From Taeniopygia guttata (lineage: Eukaryota > Chordata > Aves > Passeriformes > Estrildidae), in contig NC_133064.1 of assembly GCF_048771995.1 (NCBI RefSeq), positions 28,933,001 to 28,997,000 on the forward strand: a DNA stretch of 64,000 nt. The letters are read 5' to 3'. Position numbers and translations under genes: made by a program. Below the pieces are notes generated by a model that searched no databases, was not told the DNA's origin, and was given only the letters and a program-made list of their open reading frames with translations. Positions 24,036 to 36,302 of this stretch are shown one piece after another (position 1 is the first letter of the stretch; each line of letters begins with the position of its first letter).

Positions 24036-25261
24036 GTTGCAAAATAAAAGCACTAAGGGCCAAGACAAATACTTACATTAAGACCCCTGTTCATGGAGAA
24101 GAACCCGTCTTTGTTGTCACTGGGCGAAAGGAGGATGTAGTCATGGCTAAAATGGAAATTCTCTCAGCTGCTGAACACTTCTCCATGATCAGAGCATCAC
24201 ACAACAAGAGTGGTCCTGCCCTGGGAGGCCTGCCATATACCCCTAACCTGCCAGGTCAGATGACAGTCCAAGTCAGGGTGCCTTACCATGTAGTTGGGCT
24301 GGTGGTTGGACCAAAAGGAGCTACAATCAAAAGAATTCAGCAGCAGACCCATACCTACATAGTCACCCCCAGCAGAGACAAGGAGCCAGTCTTCGAAAGT
24401 CACAGGAATGCCTGAAAATGTCAACTGTGCACGTGAGGAGATAGAGATGTGTATAGCCATGCGTACTGGGAACTACATCAAGCTGAATAAAGAGAATGAT
24501 TTCCACTACATGGTACAGATGTGAGTTTTGAAGGAGGCACTCTCAGGTCTGCATGGCTTGCTTCTAATCCTGTCCCTCTTAGCTGCACCAAAATGATTTC
24601 TAATTATAGGAATGACAGCTCCAGCTCCTTGGGAAGTAGTTCCACAGATTCCTGTTTTGGAAGCAATAGATTGGCTGACTTCAGCCCAACAAGTCCATTC
24701 AGCACAAGCAACTTTTGGTTTGGAGAAACGTTGCCTTCAGTGGGCACGGAAGACCTCGCAGTTGACTCTCCTGTGTATGACTCCTTATCAATGCCTTCCC
24801 AAACCATTTGGAATCCTTTTGAATCTGTAAACCCTCTCCCTGGCTTTGGTAGTGACCCTGCTATTAATACCAAGCCTCAATGCCGAGGGAGACAGCCATC
24901 TACTCCTTGCCTGTCACTCACATTTCCAGAAAGCCTGGATCACCTGCTGGCTGGGAGAGTGAATAGTGACCCACCTAGCACTGGCCACCAAGTAGACCTT
25001 CCTATCTACATCCCTGCATTCTCCAATGGCACCAACAGCTATTCATCTTCCAATGGTGACTCCACGTCCAGCTCACCCCCTGAGTTGAGATAGAAGCTCG
25101 ACTGCATGATGTGTTTCGAGAACCAAGTTGTTGCGGCCCTGGTCCCCTGTGGTCACAATCACTTCTGCCTGGAATGTGCCAACAAAATCTGTGAAAAATA
25201 AGTCCCATCCTGTCCTGTTTGCCAGACAGCTGTTACTCAGGCAATTCAAATTCACTCTTAA
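24036..25261 (+). pseudogene. MEX3C: MEX3C-like terminal coding exon, broken
   Basis: MEX3 proteins are RNA-binding E3 ubiquitin ligases with two KH domains and a C-terminal RING. Here a splice acceptor (AG 24034-24035) leads into the end of the first KH domain, then a complete second KH with the [18 protein letters not shown] core (about 24285-24345). A Ser-rich linker and a C3HC4 RING (about 25100-25240) follow, with its Cys and His residues still visible. Breaks: an extra base near 24398, a missing base near 24512 that restores phase, a TAG at 25091-25093 before the RING and a TAA at 25199-25201 inside it. The conserved acceptor and intron-like upstream DNA argue against a processed retrocopy. 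It fits a decaying gametolog or segmental duplicate. No first exon is seen in the window. Confidence 0.88.
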
Positions 25262-27076
25262 ATAGAGATATTATGGGGATATTATCATATGTGGACTTTT
25301 AAAGACTTAAAGGCATGGATGTAATGGTACCTTCTAGCAAACTTTCTAATGAATTCTGACTGTTGGATTTCCTTGGGATTAGGCTGAAGTTATTAATAAA
25401 TTTTTACTTTCTCAAAAGGCTGCTATGGTAACACTACACTTAAGTGGTCTCTGTCTGGTTCAGTGTAAGCAGATGGCATGTTTAGCAGAGATACATCTGG
25501 TATAATGTTATGGCACAGTGAGGGCAATTTTTCATAAAATACACAACTGAAAAAAACCCTCAATTTTTCCAGGCTTTTCTAAAGGATCTCTGTTAGTTGT
25601 TTGGCTTCTGTGAGTTGGCAGCAATGAACCTTGTTGCCTAAATGCAAAAGTACTTGTCTGCTATGGAGGATGTGTGGTATTATCAATATATCAAACCACA
25701 CTTCCAATGCTATCTTCTACCAGTTTTGAGGAAATATTTTTTGCTTTATGTGACAACTTATGCCTAATTCTTCAGCACTGCAAATATCTTTTAAAGCATA
25801 GTTTGATTTATTGAAAAGGATTGTATTATTTGTCAGGTTCTGATAATAAATAACAAACAAGTGGGAAGAAAGAAGCTGCCAGATGCACCTCCATTTTGTC
25901 CTTGATAAGTGCAGTATGTCCAGAGGATCAGGAATGTCTCAATTTGTGAATTCCTACCCACTGCTTTTGTTAGTGTAATGTGGAAAAAGTCTGGCTGGCT
26001 TCATCCAGTTACAGTAAGGGCTTTGGGATGCACATACTTTGACTTAGAGTGATGATGCTGACATTCTGTTCATTAGTCTGATCAAGCTGTTCTTTACCTT
26101 TTTAGAGAGTATATAGTTCAAAATGTGAAGCATTTTTATGTTAAATTCATGTCTTACACATAAACATATATTTTTAGTAAGAAAAAGGAAAAAGGGGGAG
26201 TTGTGTAAATGCCCTTGTATTATTCATGACAGCAGCTGTGACAGTGGCCCTGTAATCAGTTTACTTCATTTCAAAATTGTCTTTCCAAAACAACAAAAGT
26301 CTCTTGAATGAGATTCTTACATTTCAACCTGTGGATGTTTCTAGCTTTTTCATCCTCAGTACATTCTCAAATCTGTGCTGACATATATTTAAACAGCAAA
26401 AACAAACAAAAAAAGGACACAAAAGTAGAGTTCTGATCTATTTTTTTTCTCTTTTTTAAAGCAGTATTTTCCCAAGACAATCTTTTTCTCAGTGTAACAA
26501 AAAAAAACAACAACAAAAAAAGAAATTGTGTATTAAACTAATAAATATGCAGAAATTTTTATTTTTATTTCCACTTGAAGAGTTACATTTTGTATAAAAG
26601 TTTACAACTAGGAGTTGCCTTGAAGGCATATTATGTGGTGCATAACTTTAATACTATAATTGCTTGTAGGATAGTTACATGTCAGTATTAAAATCTGATC
26701 TCTAGCTACAGTCTTGTAGATGTGAACAAATGTTCACTGAGTGTGTATTTTGTTTTACTGCATTGTACACTGCAACTAATAAGCCAAGGAATCAACAGAC
26801 ATAAGGTGTGTGTACCACTTCTATAAACCACAAACTAAGAATAAACTGATAAACTATTGATCTAGCTTAGTATTTGCTAATTTTATTACACTCTTTGTTA
26901 TGTATATGTAGGGAGGTCATAGGGATTATAAATTCAGTTTTGGTAAAGTTTAAAAATTATATATTTTATGATAAAGGGCCTTTAAATTATGATGGCCAAA
27001 GCGCTGATATTATATATTTGTTGTAAAGAGAATTATAAGAGTTTTATTTTTCTGATATTAAAAGTTACTTAATAAA
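25262..27076 (+). other. Probable MEX3C 3'UTR
   Basis: This AT-rich, frame-free sequence begins directly after the terminal stop and ends at a strong AATAAA (27071-27076). It contains A-rich tracts near 26395-26410 and 26500-26520 and many TATT/ATTTA-type elements. Sharp loss of this character after about 27100 supports the end of a transcript there. Confidence 0.55.
27071..27076 (+). promoter_or_regulatory. Candidate polyadenylation signal for MEX3C-like gene
   Basis: AATAAA, followed by a T/G-rich stretch (CTTGTTTCC, then TTGAATGTTTTGC) within 40 bases. Confidence 0.5.
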
Positions 27077-27559
27077 GACTTGTTTCCATTAACTTGAATG
27101 TTTTGCTCTCTTCATGGTTGTCACCTGGAGCAGCTTAGGCAGGCTGGGGCTGGCTGATGTCCCCCACCCAACCAGGGGCATTCCTGGTGCTTAGTATTTC
27201 ATGTGCAGGGCTCAGGCTGGTGGGATCCCGTTCCAGTGCTGCAGGGCTCCACTCCTGAAAGAATTTTACCTGGTATAAACAAAAATTGAGGGGTTTTGTG
27301 GGTTTTTTTTTTGGTGGGTTTTTTTCTCCCAAAATACCCTTGGCCCAATTTTTCCCAAAGTTGCAGGGAGGAGTTTCCAGAAGCTGCTGGGTTAAAGTTT
27401 AAAATAAATGCATACAAAATGAGCTGAAGTAGCTGAGGGGAGAGTGCAGATTGTTGCTAAGAAAACAAATGGCTTTTGGGCAAATGAGCTGCACCAGTAA
27501 CTGTAGGAAATCCATAATAGTGAGGCTGGCAGGTACCTGCCCAGGGTGTGACATTGTTT
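27077..27559. other. Intergenic DNA, nothing recognised
   Basis: GC-richer than the preceding 3'UTR, with homopolymer T runs near 27300. I see no gene, RNA or defined repeat. Confidence 0.4.
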
Positions 27560-27642
27560 AGCGGTGGACTTGGCAGGGCTGGGTCAATGGTTTGACTCAA
27601 TGGTCTTAAAGGTCTTTTCCAATCTAAACCATTCTCTGTCCA
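27560..27642 (+). mobile_element. CR1 LINE 3' end fragment, plus orientation
   Basis: The sequence GGACTTGGCAGGGCTGGGT, followed by the TTAAAGGTCTTTTCCAA block, is the typical 3' end of bird CR1 elements. Only about 80 bases remain. Confidence 0.75.
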
Positions 27643-27671
27643 TAAGTCAAAGGGGAAAAGAAATATAGATG

Positions 27672-27985
27672 ATATAGTCACATAGGTTGGAAAAGACCTC
27701 TGAAATCAGAATCCAATTGTTAACTCAGCACTGCCAAGTCTACCCCTAAACCATGTCTCCAAGTGACACATCTATATGCTTTTTAAATCCTTCCAGGGAT
27801 GGTGACTCCATTACTACTCTGGGGAGCCTGTTCCAATGCCTGACCACCCTTTCAGGGAAGAAATTTTTTCTCATCTCCAATTTAAACTGCCCCTGGCACA
27901 ACATGAAACTCATCCTACTGCTTGTTATTGGGATGCTCCATGCCTGCTCCCCACTTGAGGTCTGCTCCCTCAACCTGTGCTAACT
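27672..27985 (-). mobile_element. CR1 LINE 3' end fragment, minus orientation
   Basis: On the plus strand it reads as the complement of a CR1 3' region: AGGTTGGAAAAGACCTCTGA, then the CTCCAGGGATGGTGACTCC-type block and the GGGGAGCCTGTTCCA block. It lies tail to tail with the plus-strand fragment at 27560-27642. Confidence 0.82.
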
Positions 27986-29267
27986 TGAGTGGCATGTCAG
28001 TGGTGCATCCCTTCTTCCTGCTGCTGACACCAGCTGCTCAGGTATCCCCATGGATCCCTACCCACAGCAGCCATTCCCACCTCTGCTACCACCATACTAT
28101 GTGTCCTTGGTCATGTCACTACACCCAGAGGCAGCTTCACTGCAGCACCCAAACCTGACATCCTCGTGCCAGCCATGCAGCTTCCCTGCTCTGAGCATGG
28201 CCATGCTGCTTTGCACTGTTTTGGCTGCATTTACTTCAAGATAATGCTTCACCCTTACTCAACAAATCAACAAAATCAACCTGAACTGCCAGTCTGCCCC
28301 AGGGTGTCCCCATCTTCTGCTGGCATCCTATATCTATGAAGAACATGACCAAAAGGAGACATGACCCACACCATCTGTAGGATGCTCCCAAAGCTGCCCT
28401 CCCACCCTCTGCCATGTTTTCAGATGTAGAAGATGGAGCACTAGTGGACACCTACCCCAGATGCCCCAAGGCAGCTACAGAACCCCCTGGTGCATAACCA
28501 TAACCCTGTGGCAAACCCAGTCTTGTGTCCCTTGGGTCACTCTAGTACCCCCATGGACACACAAATAGCAACAGCGTGGGCAGGGGTCTGACATGGGACC
28601 GTCCTTCAGCCCCTGGGGCAGCACAGAGATGTTCAGACTGAGATATTTTGGGCCAGCTTTAGCTTTTTGATATGGATTTATTCCATGCCTACAGCTACGT
28701 GGTTGTACCAGAGGTTTTAAATGCGCATCATGTGCTGGTATATAGTTTCTCAGTGCTCTAAAGGCAAATACCAGTATGCTATCCAATGCTTTTACCTTGG
28801 CCACAACAATGACCAGCCACCAGTTACAAAATAGTTGCTAAGTACCAGGAGGCAGCATCTGAAAAGCTCTCTGGAGAAGTAGGGAGCTAAAACTGCTTTA
28901 AGGTGTCTTATGGAGGGACTGCAACTAAGCAGGAACAACTTGGCCACAGAAAATTTGAGGATTTTATGTTTCTGTATATATAGGAAGCTGTTCAGGAGTG
29001 GAGGGGAAGTATTATCTTTCACATTTCAGTTATTAGTCTAGTACTGTAAGATACACAACTTATGCATCCATGCCCTCCAGCCTGCCACAGCTACCCATGA
29101 AGCCCCAGACCCAGAGTGGGTGGGCAGTGAGGCATTCTGTTGTACCCATTCCTGCTCAAACAGGGCGCCAGATCTGCAATGGAGAAAGAAGGAATTTTCA
29201 CCTTGCCTCATGCTCATAAATCACTGGAGTTCAGAGGGTTGGTGTCTTAGGGATCTTTTTTTAATCC
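27986..29267. other. Intergenic DNA, nothing recognised
   Basis: No open frame with coding character, RNA gene or clear repeat. It ends at CATATC (29268-29273), the likely target duplication of the outer ERVK. Confidence 0.4.
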
Positions 29268-29273
29268 CATATC

Positions 29274-29619
29274 TGTCGCTATTGAGTAAGAAATGACACA
29301 GACTCATCAGAAGGCTGATTGGCATAATGTGAGCATTGTATATTTGGAACTGCTCCTTTTTATAAGCTGTTCCAATCCAGGTAGACTTGATTGGTCATTC
29401 AGTTAATACATTTCACCTGATTGGCTAATTAACAGGATGCTCTTCTTATAAACAATCTTTGAGAAAAACAAGAAAACAAAGAGTAGGAAAACAACACCTG
29501 CAGGTTGTTTATAATAATAAGCTATCATTGTTTATCTTCAACTCCCTAAAGTCTCTCAGGTAGATTCTGGGAAAACTTATCTAGTTGTCTTGCTCTCTGA
29601 TCAGGCTGTCACATCCACA
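29274..29619 (-). repeat. Outer ERVK 3' LTR
   Basis: 346 bp, matching 42585-42914 along its length with small gaps (for example an extra AATCTTTGAGAAA segment near 29455). TG...CA ends. It is followed at 29620 by the complement of a polypurine tract. Confidence 0.85.
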
Positions 29620-29959
29620 TGTCCCCCTTTTTGTTTAAAGGAGGAGGTGGTGTTTGTAATCCTCTGTGGGGACCCTTGCAGAAAGGAGAACAAAACACTG
29701 TTCCAGAGGTTCCTCTAGCAGTTGCTAGTTATCAGTCAGAACCTCAATTGGATGACATTTTGAAATGGTCAGAGAGGTCAAATCTTGTGATTTCATCTTA
29801 CAAGAAATAGACTTATAATCTTAACATCAGTTACCTATTCTAATACACTATCACTACTAAGTCTAATATAGTAACAACATATTGTTAGTTTGTTCAAAGA
29901 ACTGACAGTCTTAACTTGTCAACAGTCCTTTTCCAGAAACAAGGAAAGGATATAATGTT

Positions 29960-31200
29960 CATTCCCCACTCATGGAGGGGCCATCTGATTGATGGTTGTC
30001 ATCTTGATCATTGTTTGGAGATGGTGGGTCCTTGCACTGGCACCCGGCTGCTTTTTGGCCGCAATGACAGATTGGTTGTTTTGCAAACTGCAGTAACTTG
30101 TGACTGGCCAGATGATAGGCAATCTGCCCTGAAAAGTTTTGCAGCGCACTTTGCAAAGGAGCACTGTTAGCAAAGCTCCATTCAAAGTCTACCCGTTCTA
30201 CTGGAAGAATGATTGGTGCGGGATCAGCTGCCATTAATTGCAAACACTGTTGACAGAATTTGATTATCAAATGAGCAATCAGTTCAAATAGTGTGGGTGC
30301 TTTTTTGGTTGATAGGGCAAGAAGACCCATTCCAAGATGTGCAAAGGATCAGACCATTTGCCACTCCATTGGCCAATGATACCTGTAGGATAAAAATCTG
30401 GATCAGTAATGAAGACAGTGATACCAATGGAAAGGTCTACTTGATGAACCTGACAAGCAGAAACAGCCCTTTGGACCTCCCCCAGTGCTCACTGAGCCTC
30501 AGGAGTAAATTTCCTAGGTGATCTCAGGTCAGGGTCCCCTTTTAGAGTATCATACAGCGGGGACAGTTGTTTTTCAGTTAGTTCCAAGTAAGGACTCAAC
30601 CATCTGATGACACCCATCAATTTCTGGGCATCATTAAAGGTCTTAATAGAATCCAAGAATTGCACCTCCTGATGCTGAATAGTTCGGTCAAGAATTTTGA
30701 CTCCCAGATATTTCCAAGGAGGGTGCTGTTGAACCTTCTCCGGAGCCACCTACAGCCCATAAGAATGCAGAGCAGTGAACAGCTGAGGCTGTATCCTCAG
30801 TAACTCATCCTGGGTGGGTGCTGCCACCAGGATGTTGTCCATGTAATGATAACAACATATGTCAGGAAACTGCTTGCGGACTCTGAAGAAGGCCTGAGCC
30901 ACATACTACTGACAAATAGTCGGGCTATTGCAACAGCCCTGTGGCAAAACTCTCCATTGATATCTCTGCACAGGTTCGGCATTGTTGATTGAAGGCACTG
31001 TGAAGGCCAACTTTGGTTTGTCATCAGGATGAAAAGGAATTGTGAAAAAACAATCCTTCAAATCAATGATCAAAATTTCCCATCCCACGGGGAGCATGGT
31101 GGGTGAGGGCATACCAGGCTACAGTGCCCCCATACTTTCCATCACTGCATGAATTTTTTGGAGGTCCTGTAACAGCATCCTTTTCCCAGATTTTTTTCTT
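29960..31200 (-). pseudogene. Outer ERVK reverse transcriptase and start of RNase H, broken
   Basis: Read on the minus strand, RT blocks occur in order from about 31112 ([17 protein letters not shown] segment and LPQG block) through the active site at 30834-30845, which reads YMDN rather than YMDD, to the thumb and connection (about 30490-30750) and a remnant at 29960-30330. Stops and frame changes separate the pieces. The altered active-site residue and breaks make it inactive. Nothing recognisable as integrase or envelope lies between here and the polypurine tract. Confidence 0.85.
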
Positions 31201-32060
31201 TACCACAAAGACAGGAGTATTCTAGGGACTAGTAGAAGGCTCAATGTGTCCCTGTTTCAATTGTTCCTGAACCAATTCACAAAGGGTGACCAATTTTTCT
31301 CTTGTCAGGGACCACTGGTGTATCCAAATAGGTCTGTCCACTAGCCACCATGAAGGCAGCATAGGATATTTTCTGCCCTTTAGCACAGTGGCCCCAATTA
31401 AAAATCCATCCCAATTTGTACCCCCCAGGCTGCCAATACATCACACCCCCAGAGATTCATTTGAGCTGCAGTGACATAGGGCTGAACTGCAGCTGTCTGC
31501 CCATCCATGTTTCTGATCAGCACAGACTGTTGGCTTACAAAGTTCTGCGCTGCATCCCCCAACCCTTCGATGGCTGACCTTATGGAAGCCAAAGGCCACG
31601 GAGGAGGCCACGCAGAGAAGGAGATGACTGTCACATCCACCCCTGTGTCAATCAAACCTCGAAGCCAGGTCTTCATCAGGCAGGCACTCAATAGTGTCAG
31701 GGTACACATCATCTGGGGTCGCTGAGCAGAATTATCTGCCAATCAGATGACTTGTGGCAGTCCTATGGATTCAAAGCCGCCAGTCCTCAGGATACATGAC
31801 TGAAAAGGCATAAGTTGAGCATTCCGAGTCCCTGCCGGAATAGTGACAGGGGAGTGGGCGTAGAAACCGTAGCACAAATTTGACCCGAAAAACCAGAGTC
31901 AATGTCACCTGGGTAAACAAAGATTCCTTGGTGGGTGAAAGTAGATCTTCCCACAAGCAGTGCGCTCAGTCCTTGTCCCAAAGGTCCGAACACATTTAAA
32001 GGAACCTTATGTTCACAACAGGATTCTAAGATGACTGCAGTTGCGGTATGTACATCCACC
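31201..32060 (-). pseudogene. Outer ERVK dUTPase and protease, broken
   Basis: From about 32059 to 31787 the minus strand encodes a dUTPase-like segment with GRSTFTHQGI and a PGDIDSGFSG block, matching conserved dUTPase motifs. At 31398-31742 an aspartic protease follows with DTG at 31641-31649. A dUTPase beside protease is characteristic of betaretroviruses. Frames differ between the two, as expected for betaretroviral pro frameshifting or from decay. Confidence 0.78.
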
Positions 32061-32793
32061 CCAGCAGAGCCGTGGGTGCTGCCCCTGAACTGGCTGAGCA
32101 GGCCTGTGCCAGTGCCATGCCCTGAGGAATCACTTGCGTCAGAGCACAGTTCCCCTGTGTGCTCATCCTCCTGTTTCCCGGGCCTGCCAAAGGCTGGCCA
32201 TTGGCATGATATTTAGACTTACATTGGGTTGCATAATGACCTGCCTTTAGGCACCTAGAGCACAAGAAATTTGTATTTGGTCCTGTTTGCCTGTGTATTC
32301 CCTGCTTCTTCTTGCCTTTATTTTTGCCTTTCTTCTGTTATCTTCCCGCTGAGGATTTCTGGCCTAGATGTAAAGCAACTGTCAGAGTAGACACTTTGTG
32401 GTCTACAGCATCTAGTTTGGCACATGCATGGACCATGTCTGTTAGCATCGGGTCACCTGGAAGAGCATCTATGATCTTTTGGCAATCACTGTTTGTGTTG
32501 TCCCAAGGTAACTGCTTGCATAAAACCTACCTCAAGATATCATCCTTAACCTGCTTCTTCAGGGCTGCTGCAAGTTTCTCAAAAAATGGCAGAAAGGGTT
32601 AATCTGCCCCTTGAGTTATTGTCACATATCGTGGCTTGGGAGCGGCCATTTCTATAGTTCTTATCAATGCATTAAATACTACCCTTTGACTCTGCTCAAG
32701 AACGGCAGGGTCCCAGGTAGCCTGAAGATCAGGATTGGAAAAGGCCTATTCGCCGAGGAGAATGTCCACTCCCACGTAAAACCTAGGATCTCC
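32060..32793 (-). pseudogene. Outer ERVK gag, 3' part with zinc knuckle
   Basis: Minus-strand coding continues from the capsid C-terminal domain (about 32450-32793) to a nucleocapsid CX2CX4HX4C knuckle (about 32219-32262). Several TAA/TAG codons interrupt it. It is the continuation of 39842-40226 across the inner ERVK. Confidence 0.75.
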
Positions 32794-33136
32794 TGACGTT
32801 CCCCCCCTCACACTGCCCCCTGAATAATCAGGCTAGCCCAGAGATCCGAGGCTTTGAAGGGAGGAATATCAGGAGATGGCAAAGATTTCCAAAAGAGGCT
32901 CTTACCCCGAGATATGTTGGTTCAGCTCTCTTTATTCTGTGATGTCCTAGGGGAGAGCGGGGCAAAAGAGGACAAACAGGAAATGTCAGGGGTCTATATA
33001 GACTTTGGACAGGGTGGGCTTCTCTGGCTCTCTGCAAACCCCGTTGGGGCAGGAAGGAGGGGTCCAGGGTTATCTTGATCAGAGTCACGAGGTCCCAGGG
33101 AGGGGGGAACAGAATGCCCATGAGCACAATGTAACA
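32794..33136 (-). repeat. Inner ERVK 3' LTR
   Basis: 343 bp. On the minus strand it begins TGTTACA, preceded by the polypurine tract AAATAAGGGGGAGG (33137-33150), and ends GGAACGTCA. TATATAG near 32995 lies in its promoter region. Confidence 0.92.
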
Positions 33137-33185
33137 CCTCCCCCTTATTTGTTAAACAAGGTTACAGGAATTCACTGGGCTCAAT

Positions 33186-33470
33186 TCAACCCTGAGTATG
33201 GGTTTCCCACCACCTACAGTTAGTGGCGTAGTCAGGCCTCCTCAGGTTTGCCAACTCTATGTGGCTGACTTCTGAGGTAGAAGGTATGAGACCCTTGATA
33301 GCCTTGAAAATCAAGTGACGCAGGATCCTGAATGCCAAGGTTACAAGGAACAAAATAACAAGGAGTAACAAAATTGATCTAACAATAGATGTCCACCACC
33401 CCATGAATCCCCAACCCTTAAACAATCTTTTCAGCATTCGCAGGATGACAACTTGGATGGGGTTCATCAC
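33186..33470 (-). pseudogene. Inner ERVK envelope TM tail remnant
   Basis: About 94 codons on the minus strand, with a long hydrophobic Leu/Val/Ile-rich anchor followed by a basic cytoplasmic tail, ending just before the polypurine tract. No SU or ectodomain is present between this and integrase, so most of env has been deleted. Assignment rests on position and membrane segment. Confidence 0.6.
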
Positions 33471-33564
33471 AGGGTTGAGTGGGAGGTAGGTTTTCTCTAA
33501 GAGGGAAAAACAAACATTTTAAGAACATATTAAGGTTTCTGTTTCTGCCGGAAGGAATTCACAC

Positions 33565-36302
33565 TTAGGAACATTCCTCTTCTTCCATCCAGCAGCGTCT
33601 TCTTTCCATCCAGCAGCGTCTTCTCTTTGAAGCATCAGCTACTTGCTTCCTGTCCCCTTTTGTCTGACCTGGATTCTTGGGGACAAAAGGTTTCACCCAT
33701 TTCTGGGGAATCCACCGAGGGCCTGAGGGAGTAGCTACACATGCATAGCCACGACCCCAGGTTACAAGTTCATAAGGACCCTTGGCTTCCCAAGTTTCTG
33801 GATCCCTAATCAAGACCGGGGGATGCTGAGACAATTTGAACTGGTTGCCACTGTTAAAGTGACGTACAACAGGTGGACTCATGTTTTCAAATGAAACGTT
33901 CAGAAAATTGATGGTAAACATGGCTTTACAGAGCTTCTCTCGTGGAGACATCCACGGAGCTGAACTGTTTTGTTTCTTCAATACCTGTTTGAGCGTCTGG
34001 TGTGCACGCTCGACTACAGCTTGACCTGTGGGGGAGTGGGCAATGCCAGTCTTATGTTCCACTCCCCACTGTTGGAGAAATTACAGAAACTCCTTGGATA
34101 TATACACTGGGCCATTATCTGTTTTGATAATTTTTGGAACCCCCAATACTGAAAACGCTTGCACTAGGTGTTGTTTGAAATGCGCAGCCTTTTGTCCTAT
34201 ATGAGCAGAGGCATACACTGCACCTGAGAATGTGTCCACCTTTACATGAATGCATTCAAGGCGACCAAAACTCTGAATGTGTGTGATGTCTGTCTGCCAT
34301 ACCTCACAGCTGCTAATGCCTCTGGGGTTTACCCCCATGCCCAACAATGGCACGGCCTGGAGCTGGATATTACGACAGTTGGTTCCAATGGCTCGAGCCT
34401 GACTCCGTGTTAGCTGGAACTCTTGAATCAAACCTGGCACATTCTGATGGTAATGCTGGTGACTCAGCTTTGCCTGTTGGAAGATATCAGGGAGATGTGC
34501 TTTTTCGACTGGCGCAGCAAGGGAGTCTGCTTTGCGATTCCCCTCTGCAATCTGACCTGGCAAATCAGTGTGTGACCTCACATGCATCACAAAGAATGGA
34601 TGCTGTCCGAGAGAGATTAAATAAATCAGCCTTGAGAGCAACCTGAAGAGAGGTTCATTTTCTATTTCTTTGAGCACAGCCTGCTCCGCCCTGGACACGA
34701 CTCCTGCCACATAGGCAGAGTCTGTCACCAAGTTGATCGGCTCAGAAAACTTCTCAAAAGCTCTCACCACTGCAGCCAGTTCAGAACCTGGGGGGATCCC
34801 TCCACAAGCTCAACATCAGCTTCCCAAAGCTGAGTCTGTGGGTTTCTCCAAGTCATCACCGACTTGTGGGAAGCCCCAGAGGCATCCGTGAACACTGTGA
34901 GAGCCTTGAGTGCCCACCGGCTCCTTTTCTCTTGAGGAATAAGGTGGAATTCCTCATTGAACAACTTGTGAGACGGGGCATGGACTGATATTTGTCCCCT
35001 GTAGCTGTCCAGAGATAGCTGGAGATTGGCGCTGCTCTGGCACAAATGCTCAAACATCCCTTTGGTCAATCTCTCAGGAGAGTTCCTTCCCTTCTCAGAA
35101 AGCCTGACTGGAAGGTGGATACATGCAAAGTCACACCCTGCTAATTTGCACAATCTCACCCTGGCCTTCTGAATCAGCTTTTCTATCAGCTCTTGTGGCC
35201 GAGTGATGGTTTTGGATCTTTGGAGCGATAGGAAAACCCATTCTCTGATTAAGAGTAGATCCTTCTGCCCCTCGATCAATTGGAAAATCAACCCATGTAG
35301 GTGTGGCAGCTTTCCTAGAACAATGAACTGGAAAGGCACGTTTGGGTCACACCGATGTGCCTGCCTTTCTGACAAGGCCTTCTCTACCTTTTCGATTGCA
35401 GTCTTTGCCTCTGGGGTCAGTTCCCTGGGGGAGGCCAGCTCCCTCTCCCCCTTCAATAAATTGAAGAGAGGTTCCAGGTCCCCATTTGTGAGGCCTAGCC
35501 ATGGTCTTACCCAATTTAAAGACCCACACCGCGAGTGGAGATCTCCTAATGTTCTGGGGTTGCAAATAATCTCCAATTTCTGAGGGACAATAGTCCTTGC
35601 AGAGATTTCCAGGCCCAGGTATCTCCAAGGTGGCATTCTTTCAACTTTGTTTTTCTGCAATTGAAATCCAACAGAGGTTAAAACTTCAACCACTAGGTCA
35701 AGCGTGTATTGGAGTATAGAGTCATTGGGAGCACACACAAGCACATCATCCATGTAGTGAAGGATGATGGCGTCCTTTCTGTCTGCATGTACTGGAGACA
35801 GTAGTGCTGCTACATACTGTTGGCATATGAAAGGGCTGGATTTTAAACCTTGGGGCAAAACTTTCCAGTGGTAGCGTTTCATTGGAGCTTCCCGATTGAT
35901 GGTAGGAACTGAGAATGCAAACCTCGGGGCATCTTCAGGGTGCAATGGAATTTGGAAGAAACAGTCCTTTATATCTAATACAGCTAAATTCCAATCCTGG
36001 GGGAGCATATCTGGACTAGGCATTCCCAGTTGGAGAGGTCCCATGTCCTCTACAATTTTGTTTATTTCTCAGAGATCGTGGAGCAATCTCCACTTGTCCT
36101 TCCCAGGCTTCTTTATTACAAAGACTGGGAAATTCCAAGGGCTTTCTGTCTCTTGCAGGTGTCCTTGAGCTAACTGCTCCTTCACAAGTTTCTCAAGTGC
36201 CTCGAGTTTCTCACTACTCACAGGCCACTGTGCTACCCACTTTGGGGTGTTATCCAACCACTTTAACTTGTGGGCAGGGTGCTCCACAGTGGCTACTTCC
36301 AA
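33565..36302 (-). pseudogene. Inner ERVK pol (RT, RNase H, integrase), two stops and one frameshift
   Basis: The minus-strand frame begins near 36302 with the RT N-terminal palm. A TGA at 36069-36071 follows the LLHDL block. RT then continues openly with YMDD at 35745-35756, connection and RNase H start (TDASGASHKS near 34880) to 34764. The frame shifts at about 34770. RNase H ends with TDSAYV, and integrase follows with HHCC residues, a WQTDITH block (about 34280) and KTDNGP (about 34110). A TAA lies at 34081-34083, and the frame then runs through the catalytic Glu helix to 33565. The last codons hold an 18-bp tandem duplication. Otherwise it is well preserved. Confidence 0.9.

Noticed and set aside
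24036..25261. Processed (reverse-transcribed) MEX3 pseudogene
   Set aside because: It starts exactly at a splice acceptor with intron-like DNA before it, and has no 5' exon joined and no adjoining poly(A) tail with target duplication.
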